The notes under the pieces are model-generated. The model was not told the origin of the DNA, did no database searches, and worked only from the letters and a program-made list of their open reading frames with translations. Below are positions 6,322-6,859 of a stretch of 6,859 bases of DNA, in pieces (positions within the stretch are counted from its first letter, which is position 1; every line of letters begins with the position of its first letter). Both the position numbers and the translations under genes were made by a program. Source of the DNA: Clostridiales bacterium (GTDB taxonomy: Bacteria > Bacillota > Clostridia > Tissierellales > Sedimentibacteraceae); the NCBI GenBank assembly GCA_003483345.1, contig DMWH01000124.1:1-6859 (forward strand), in the 5' to 3' direction.

Positions 6322-6353
6322 TTGGAATATTTAAAAGTGAAAGTACGTAATAT
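6322..6353 (+). promoter_or_regulatory. Promoter P3, element TTGGAATA-N16-CGTAATAT
   Basis: TTGGAATA (6322-6329) and CGTAATAT (6346-6353) are separated by exactly 16 bases; both boxes are identical to those of P1 at 476-507. It lies directly after the dnaE terminator and before the gene at 6406. Confidence 0.77.
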
Positions 6354-6366
6354 ATATAAAAATTTC

Positions 6367-6400
6367 AAGGAGCATTATAAATGCACTAAAATTTAGGAGG
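6367..6400 (+). promoter_or_regulatory. Leader with tandem Shine-Dalgarno boxes, hairpin and a two-codon reading frame
   Basis: AAGGAG (6367-6372) is followed by a perfect 5-bp hairpin GCATT-ATA-AATGC (6372-6384) that begins on its last G, then by the functional AGGAGG (6395-6400), five bases before the ATG at 6406. Eight bases after the first box stands ATG CAC TAA (6381-6389), a possible two-codon minigene whose start lies in the hairpin. AAATTT copies flank the structure and could extend it. Confidence 0.6.
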
Positions 6401-6405
6401 AAAAT

Positions 6406-6765
6406 ATGGCAGATAACAACAAGAAAAAAGATACGGTTTATGGGTATTATATGTCTTCGCAACCTGACAATGCTGATATAAGTCTTATTTCCAACATAAT
6501 TCAGGATGGAGTTAAGACATATCATGAGCTGACAAAGAAATTTGCAGCTTGCAAGAGGTTAAGCGAAGAAGAGGCGAAAAGAATTATAGAGAAAATGAAA
6601 AGCGAAGGGAAAGTAGGATATTATCATTCGGAATATTATTGCGGAGGATTGATATACTACTTTACCAGATGGGACCCGGAAATAAAAACTTTCCCCGAAA
6701 GCGGAGTGTATAAAAAAAATAAAACAAATTACTTCCGACCTTTTTTCAGGGAAAGCAGTAATTAA
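6406..6765 (+). CDS. Small predicted winged-helix protein of unknown function
   Basis: I do not recognise a named family in this 119-residue protein. The order of elements fits a winged helix-turn-helix fold: helix ISLISNIIQDG (25-35), helix VKTYHELTKKF (36-46), a long charged helix SEEEAKRIIEKMKSEGK (53-69) where the recognition helix would be, then a tyrosine-rich pair of strands (70-88), GYYHSEYY and GGLIYYFTRW, as the wing. The charged N-terminus (MADNNKKKD) and the basic C-terminus (KKNKTNYFRPFFR) would suit nucleic acid contact. It has two cysteines (49, 79) but no zinc motif. The start has AGGAGG five bases upstream. It shares the promoter and leader type of the replication genes and is closed by its own terminator, so a role in DNA replication or its control is plausible but inferred. 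The gene is well supported, the fold moderately. Confidence 0.88.
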   Translation: MADNNKKKDTVYGYYMSSQPDNADISLISNIIQDGVKTYHELTKKFAACKRLSEEEAKRIIEKMKSEGKVGYYHSEYYCGGLIYYFTRWDPEIKTFPESGVYKKNKTNYFRPFFRESSN

Positions 6766-6796
6766 AAAAAGACCTATTTTTTAAGGGTCTTTTTTT
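6764..6796 (+). terminator. Intrinsic terminator of the winged-helix gene
   Basis: An 11-bp stem, seven A's then GACC (6764-6774) pairing with GGTC then seven T's (6786-6796), overlaps the TAA stop codon (6763-6765). The loop is 11 bases. The T-run is the 3' arm, as in many low-GC terminators. Confidence 0.88.
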
Positions 6797-6859
6797 AATA
6801 TTACAAAAACAAAAACTTTTTTGATATTTTTTCATCCTGCCAAACTTTAGTTAATATTT

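Noticed and set aside
6331..6525. Minus-strand 64-codon frame with a hydrophobic product over the winged-helix gene start
   Set aside because: It overlaps the promoter, leader and first codons of a better supported gene and has no ribosome binding site.
6797..6859. A fifth copy of the promoter, from TTGATATT near 6821 and TTAATATT near 6851
   Set aside because: The first box differs from TTGGAATA in several positions and the spacing is about four or more bases too long; no vegetative -10 box stands at 17 bases either. The window ends before any start codon.
1..6859. CRISPR arrays, tRNA or rRNA genes, insertion sequences
   Set aside because: No regularly spaced repeats, cloverleaf-like stretches, conserved rRNA segments, transposase motifs or terminal inverted repeats were seen.

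Overview
The window is AT-rich. Every gene starts behind a purine-rich AGGAGG-type ribosome binding site, and the protein sequences look Firmicutes-like: a clostridial-type DnaE and an SSB ending in an acidic DDDEDIPF tip. It carries a DNA replication module: a single-stranded DNA binding protein (ssb), a small CHC2/TOPRIM primase and a full-length DNA polymerase III alpha subunit (dnaE). Two further genes are a protein of unknown function cut by the left edge and a small predicted winged-helix protein. The compact primase, the SSB with an unusual N-terminus, the grouping of replication genes and a shared non-standard promoter together suggest a large phage, plasmid or integrative element of a low-GC Gram-positive (clostridial) host. 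No integrase, structural or conjugation gene is present to settle which.

Layout. Positions 1-427 (minus) hold the N-terminal part of an unrecognised protein. A minus-strand terminator (515-539) closes the next gene upstream, the primase (543-1814, minus). The primase follows ssb (1882-2403, minus) after a 67-base gap filled by a strong hairpin, so the two are probably one transcript. The 219-base region 2404-2622 is a divergent control region that fires ssb to the left and dnaE (2623-6276, plus, GTG start) to the right. dnaE ends at an intrinsic terminator (6282-6316). A fourth promoter then drives a 119-residue winged-helix-like protein (6406-6765, plus), which ends at its own terminator (6764-6796). 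Nothing convincing was found in the last 63 bases.

The most notable signal is non-coding. All four transcription units visible here begin with the same bipartite element, TTGGAATA-N16-C(G/A)TA(A/T)TAT, with exactly 16 bases between the halves each time. The spacing fits the vegetative sigma factor poorly (20 bases from TTGGAA to the TA(A/T)TAT box) but resembles extracytoplasmic-function (ECF) sigma promoters (GGAA-type -35, about 16 bases, CGTA-type -10). Downstream, three of the four leaders share a second layout: an AAGGAG close to the expected 5' end, a small hairpin starting on its last G, then the real AGGAGG and the start codon. The ssb leader has a variant of this, with a hairpin between its strong ribosome binding site and its start codon. 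Together these suggest a dedicated co-regulated replication regulon, with a transcription specificity factor encoded elsewhere on the element and a shared post-transcriptional leader design.

Functionally, SSB coats single strands, the primase makes primers and DnaE extends them. DnaE carries an internal clamp-binding motif and an intact set of PHP metal ligands, so it could work with a host or element clamp and may proofread itself. Helicase, loader and clamp genes are not in the window.
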